A stretch of DNA of 64,000 nucleotides from contig MU128935.1 of assembly GCA_014904985.1 (NCBI GenBank), positions 76,693 through 140,692 of the forward strand. The letters run 5' to 3'. This stretch comes from Hydnum rufescens UP504. Lineage: Eukaryota > Basidiomycota > Agaricomycetes > Cantharellales > Hydnaceae. Both the position numbers and the translations under genes were made by a program. The notes beneath the pieces are model-generated. The model did not search any database. It was not told the origin of the DNA and worked only from the letters and a program-made list of their open reading frames with translations. Positions 59,289-64,000 of this stretch are shown piece by piece; the stretch's first letter is position 1, and each line of letters starts with the position of its first letter.

Positions 59289-60571
59289 TGTCTATTCTCA
59301 ATGTCGATGGCAATTCAGGCCGTGCTCTCGCTTCTCTCTCTTCGTCTCAAATCTCTTTCCTTCAATCCTTACCAAAGGCTGAGCATGCATGCCCACCTCA
59401 ATGGATGTTCCCTCTTTCATGCTTACAGGATTTGGCTCGCGAGTTGACGGATCGCGAAGACACCCTTGATACCATCAAGAAGGGGCTTGCTGTCCTCCAA
59501 GCTGGGGTGAATATTGACGCCATCGGGACTTTTTCCTCTATTTCCGCAATATCCATATTACTTCCACCCGGACGCAATCAGCATTGCCACCTCAGCTGTT
59601 CTCGATTCCTTCTTGACCCGGTCGACGGTCGCCCCCCCAAATGCACCTACATAGAATTACGGACCACGCCTCGGGAACACCCAGTATGTCACGACGTCAA
59701 TATCTTGAAGCGGTTCTTGGAGAAGTTCCAAACGTGAAGGCGCGCGGCTCTGATCGTCAGCATCGATCGACGCATGCATCCCAACATTGCCGAGAAATGC
59801 GTGAATAGCTCTTCTTCCTCAGATCAGAAGGCAAACCTGTGGTCGGTGTTGATCTCTGTGGTGATCCCCATGTTCGTTCCCTTTACTTTTTCTACTACGT
59901 CGCACCGCACGAATCTCTGAACGAGTGCGCACAAAAAAAGGGGGCATGGGAGCCCTTCAGATCTATAATGCAACGCGCCAAGCAAGCTGCCTTAGGTATC
60001 ACTGTTCATATTGCTGAGGTATTTCCCCCGCATCCTAGCGGAATTTTCTTGAAGACTCATCTTCAAGTGCCCCAGACGCCGAAAATACGGCGAAGACACG
60101 GCCACTATATGGACTGGCAGCCTTCTCGTTAGGCCATGCTACATTTCTCGACGAAACACTCACGAAAAATTGTGGCTCGGGAGAAGATGGGCATCGAAAT
60201 TTGCAATCTCTTCAAATTGCTTGAGTCGCACGAACTTTATCATACGATGAGAGCTGTACCCTTGCTAGCCGTCTTATCTATCTAGTTGCAAGACCGTTTC
60301 CTCCATAGCGGATCATCCCTTGAATTCTTGGCTTAAAACAGAGCATCCAGTGGTGATATGGTGGGTGTATATCATGCGTACTTTTTTCTTTTTCTTTTTC
60401 TTTCGTTTTTGACATCTCGCAATTTTTGCCCAGACCGATGCACACCTCCCGTTCCGCACGACACTCCTTGCTGAGTACGCACTACTCCTGGCTGCGCCGC
60501 CTTTGGGCTCGGGTTTTTCAGAGGATCAAATCAGCGCAATTGCAGCTCGAGGTCTCCAGTGCCGCTTCTGA
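59289..60571 (+). pseudogene. adenosine/AMP deaminase-like (ADAL type), disrupted
   Basis: ADAL enzymes deaminate N6-methyl-AMP. The start MSILNVDGNSGRALASLSSS leads to ISFLQSLPKAE, after which the metal-binding HAHLNG is readable only in a shifted frame, then PLSCLQDLARELTDREDTLD in the first frame again. Later blocks: PPKCTYIELRTTPRE, VVGVDLCGDP, LGITVHIAEV (the substrate-binding HIAE), LGHATFLDE, HPVVI, then after an intron DAHLPFRTTLLAEYALLLAA and ISAIAARGLQCRF with TGA at 60569. A base is missing at the HPVVICTDD junction. Two opposite single-base indels within about 35 bp around the metal motif, and others, prevent a continuous reading. Family call is good; function as read is not. Starts 44 bp from the cyclophilin remnant, in divergent orientation. 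Confidence 0.65.
60386..60412. repeat. CTTTTT microsatellite in a deaminase intron
   Basis: Four to five units of ctttttctttttc before the polypyrimidine end of the last intron of the ADAL-like locus. Confidence 0.75.
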
Positions 60572-61490
60572 GAAAATGTGCTTTAGATTTCACTGCTCGC
60601 TCATCTACCTGGTGTATGTCGTAGCCAGCCCAGCAAAACTCCAATTTCATACTAGCACAACCCGGCGTGCATGCATCTTGTGAAGCCAATAGGCTAATGA
60701 AGTTGATTGTGACTTTTAGAGTCCTGAATTATTGGCTCACGAACAATTCACAGCCCTAGTATGAATCTCTCTAGCCCGTTAACGATCCCGCACTCGCGTA
60801 GGGTGCAACGAGCATCAGGAAATTATGTGTATCAGCGCAGTCACGATATACGTGATTGCACCGATGGTAGAGTCCTGGAATGTTTACTATTGAGTCGTTC
60901 CGGGAACACTGGGAGTACAAGCTCTGGCCTCTGAAGGAGAACTGGTGCTATACAATGGAGCGGCGTCGGAGGAACAGTCAAAAACCCGTCCCCCGACAAG
61001 CCCGGGATCAAACTCGTAACGTCGACTGACTGAGGGTTCAATCATAAGGACCCCTGGAGAAATTCGATTCAGCAAGGGATGGATCGTGAGAAAAGAGGTA
61101 CTGTACTGCCAGATAAGCTAAATATGCACGGACTGGAATTCCAGCTTGATTGGGGGTTAGTCAAGGATTGGGATTTTAGCAATCTGCACTGAAATTCACG
61201 TTCAATGTTGTGAGACTTCAGGTCTCGTCTCATGCAAGTGGGAAGTCGCCTTAGCGGTCTGAGATTACGTGATCAACCGCATTCCAAGCAGAGAGAGCAT
61301 GGAATGGAGAAAGGGAGCTAGCAGGTAGCTGCAGCCCCTTACTCTGGGAACCCTAAGGCAACTTCGGAGCGCGCAAGAAACTGAGAGGCAAGACTATGCC
61401 ACCCACCACCCGGAGGGCCGCCATAGTCTTGACATGAAGCCGAGTGGCAGGGCTATCACCCCCATGCGGGAATCACGGGTGAGATATGAA
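60572..61490. other. intergenic region and 3' flank of a DIRS-like element
   Basis: No gene supported. A short hairpin at about 61392-61434 (caagactatg ... catagtcttg) lies close to the 3' border of the element to the right. Confidence 0.4.
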
Positions 61491-61499
61491 GGGGAGGAT

Positions 61500-64000
61500 C
61501 AAACATTTCTTGTGCTAGCTAGGCGAGCCAACTCTAAACTAGGATCTCGGGAGTATCGCGAATATATCTTTCAAATGCATCGGATTTCATCGTCCTTGGG
61601 TCTTGACCCACTCGTGTGATAGACCCCGCTTCAGCAGTTCCGTCGTACCTCCAATTCGGAAAATATGACTGCTACATATGCCTAAGTTTTCGGCTTTCCA
61701 GATTACCTCACACCTGGAGATGAAAGATCTGCGAGTCGAAGGCCGCCATCCGCTAGGAGCACTTGGATCGGCATAGCGAATAGCGGAGCATCAGGGGGCA
61801 AGGATGACGACGTAAGCATGGTGCGATGGAGGGCTCTTTGTTTGGGATACAGTGGGAGGGTCCTTGTGGTCAGAGATAACAATATCGGCGCCTGCAGCAC
61901 CAGTTGTTTTGGTCCAGGGGATGTGCCAGATGGCCCCAGAAGGCTCCATGGGGGGGTCTGAGTTGTCAAAGGAGAAGGATAGATGCAGTCGCGACGAACA
62001 CGGTGTTCGGATTCGGGATCAGATAACTGAGACGGCAAGACGAGTTCTCCTAATCGCATACTCCCCAAAAGTACAGCATGCAATGGCAAAAAGGCGGTAT
62101 CGAGGGGAGGTTGAGGTCCAGGCAGCGATGGAGAGCTCTAAGTGAGCGAGACGAATAGGAGACGGGGTGGCAAAGAGGTCGAAGCTGGGCTTTGGAGATG
62201 ACGGCTTTTTGAAACCCATTGTGAGGGGATCGTCACCGAGCATCCATGGGAGCTCTTGTGCGGTAATGCCAAGCGCGAATTCCAGAGAAGGTCCCAGAAA
62301 TTCTTAGATTTACCGTCCTTTGCAATCTTGGATGCAATGAAGAGGCGAAACATTTGCTCATCCACCGGAAGCCGAAGGTGTTCTGGGACGTGCCCATCAT
62401 CGCACCAGAGAATCCAGTCCAGAATTGCTGAACCGTATCCAACTTTGTGTCATGAGACCAGATGGCACGGAGGCTAGTGTCGTAATGAGATAACGAGGAA
62501 GGGGTGGTCTAGCAACAAGACTGCGACGTATTGCAAGAGAAGATTCAGCGACCCAAAAAACATACGCTCATGGGCTTGCACAGCGGGTCTATTTGGATGA
62601 GGGAGCAGACGACGCATATCTCCACGGAGTGATCGCCGCGGGGGCACCAATAATTCTAGGGAAGAGGGTAACAAGGTCTGGATTCACAGAAGCGAGGGAG
62701 ACCAACTTCGATGAAACCACATCACTACGTGAAACTGGAATGGGAGGAATCAAGGGGAAGAATGATAGAGGGAGTGGGCAGGAGGGGGCAGGGACGGCGG
62801 GGGCAGACAAATGAAAAATGAGAATGGAAGAGGTGGTGGCGGGGGAGGGTTTTTGACAACTCGTCAGGGCGTGGTGGAATGCTCTGAGATCTGCTGCAGC
62901 AGAAATCGGAGTATGCCCCTGATCAAGAGTCTCGTCAGCACATGCTGGCGAAGTGTCATTTTGAGTGTTCTAATCGACATTAGTGAGTAAATCACGGAGC
63001 GCCTTGGGCGTCTCAAAGGAGTGGTGGAGTTTGTGCTCGGCATGCAAATCCCGTCCACGCGACGGTGCATCAGCTCGATTCTCCGCAGAACAGACATATG
63101 AAATTGCGCATACACATTTCAGTGGCGCGTCTTATACACAAGTTGGATTCGGGGTTGCGACCTCGGCCTTTCCAGAATTGACCAATTGAGCCCTGGTTGT
63201 CTGAGCGAACAATCACGACGCAGTTCTGGTGACCACGAGCATATATCTCTAGTGCTGCGAGTTCGATTGCCGCGCTCTCTGCCCAGCCGATATCGCGACG
63301 ATTACTTCCAACCTGCCTTAAACTTCCATGCTCGCCACAGTGAGCCAACGACAATTGCTATCCCCCAGCTAGTGCATGCGTCTACCCAGATATCAATGTC
63401 AATTGTTGGTCGGCTAGCAAGAGAGCGCGAGGCATCAGGAATCGAGAGGATGGCAGTCCATGTCTTCATATCCGCGATCACGTCACGAGGTGGATGCCGA
63501 GTCACAAACCGATTTGTTGATGAGAAGGATTTCAAGAAGGCGTAAGCCGGAGCGAGGAAGGACCGGCCTGTCGGTGAACCGAGCATATTGCTCCAAGCTC
63601 CCGACTATTTTTTCAGTCTCGGACTGGGAGACACCCCCGGAGTCGCTATGCACAAGCCAATCTTGGGTACGTTTCAGGAATTTCTCACGTTTGTGTTCTG
63701 GGAGGGACACCACTTTGTTATCGAAGTCGCATGAGAAGCCGATAAAGAGGACAGTGGGAGAAAAATCATAGTTTTTATCCTTGGCGATAGGCGAGCCAAA
63801 TGAGCAGATTTCGAGCAAGAATCGTCAAAAGGGAAGACCCCCAGAAAAAATGGGGTGGGGAGTGGGCCCATTTTTCCCCCAAAGTAAGAAGAAACGGGGG
63901 GGGGCGTTTAAACAGCATAGGTCGTTGCATTCCATGGCGCATTCGATAATCTTCTTCTTAGCCGTTGGAAATAAATGGAGACCAGCGCCTGTGAGTAGGT
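61500..64000 (-). mobile_element. DIRS-like retrotransposon, 3' part (RT end, RNase H, tyrosine recombinase), runs off the right edge
   Basis: Reading leftward: the RT end (FGSPIAKDKNYDFSPTVLFI, then GFSCDFDNKVVSLPEHKREK), the thumb/connection (TEKIVGSLEQYARFTDRPVL, HPPRDVIADMKTWTAIL), RNase H (IDIWVDACTSWGIAIVVG, IGWAESAAIELAALEIYARG, VVIVRSDNQGSIGQFWKGRG), then the tyrosine recombinase: SGIRAWHYRTRAPMDA, MRLGELVLPSQLSDPESEH, LPPDAPLFAM, and finally RIGGTTELLKRGLSHEWVKT, the RxGG...L..G region that carries a catalytic Arg. Frames change several times (about 63300, 62440, 62100, 61640), so it is not active as read. This domain order (RT-RNase H-YR) defines DIRS-type elements of basidiomycetes. 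Confidence 0.78.

Noticed and set aside
60880..61080. tRNA-like sequence near gggttcaatc and gtttgatcccggg
   Set aside because: No cloverleaf could be drawn; only isolated B-box-like strings.
1..64000. CRISPR array, operon or prophage
   Set aside because: The DNA is eukaryotic with spliceosomal introns throughout. The only regular repeats are the coding WD40 array, codon repeats and transposon ends.

Overview
The window comes from a filamentous basidiomycete. Genes sit close together on both strands, are broken by many introns of about 50-70 nt, and encode fungal housekeeping proteins. A NACHT-WD40 receptor, DIRS-type tyrosine-recombinase retroelement pieces and foldback elements fit an Agaricomycete. 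A Rhizoctonia-like species is my best guess, from protein style only. There is no bacterial, organellar or viral character.

Layout. 1-11.6 kb: a cluster of Mediator subunit 25 (MED25)-like loci: one copy cut by the left edge, two truncated C-terminal copies, then a second full-length locus. Two large hairpin elements sit between the truncated copies. 12.1-16.96 kb: citrate synthase, the Arp2/3 subunit ARPC2 (minus), and an ABHD11-type hydrolase that diverges from ARPC2 with 46 bp between the ATGs. 17.4-26.2 kb: a RING protein with SUMO-interaction-like motifs (minus), a secreted serine carboxypeptidase (minus), thiamine pyrophosphokinase and a Rap/RSR1-type GTPase. 27.6-31.7 kb: a NACHT-WD40 NLR-type receptor gene, heavily frame-disrupted. 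33-41.3 kb: a small unknown gene (minus), an alpha/beta hydrolase, a secreted catalase (minus) and UBA4 (minus). 41.3-44.4 kb: a repeat-rich gap with a 432-bp terminal-inverted-repeat element carrying a perfect 9-bp target duplication, and nested foldback DNA. 44.5-54.5 kb: an MRH4-like mitochondrial DEAD-box helicase, a WDR7/rabconnectin-3beta gene (minus) and eIF4B. 55.2-64 kb: a 5' piece of a DIRS-like element (plus), a damaged cyclophilin gene (minus), a damaged adenosine-deaminase-like gene (plus), and the 3' part of a DIRS-like element (minus) that runs off the right edge.

The genes form no pathway or operon; this is ordinary eukaryotic gene order mixed with mobile DNA. Themes are mitochondrial function (citrate synthase, ABHD11-like, MRH4-like), actin and polarity (ARPC2, RSR1-like), thiolation (UBA4), transcription (MED25) and non-self recognition (NLR). 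Several conserved genes carry single-base frame breaks (MED25 copies, thiamine pyrophosphokinase, NLR, MRH4, cyclophilin, deaminase) while their neighbours are intact. Real decay and base-call errors cannot be separated from sequence alone. Exon junctions were placed by hand from GT/AG sites and reading phase. Starts and ends are firm where stated; internal exon edges are mostly approximate.
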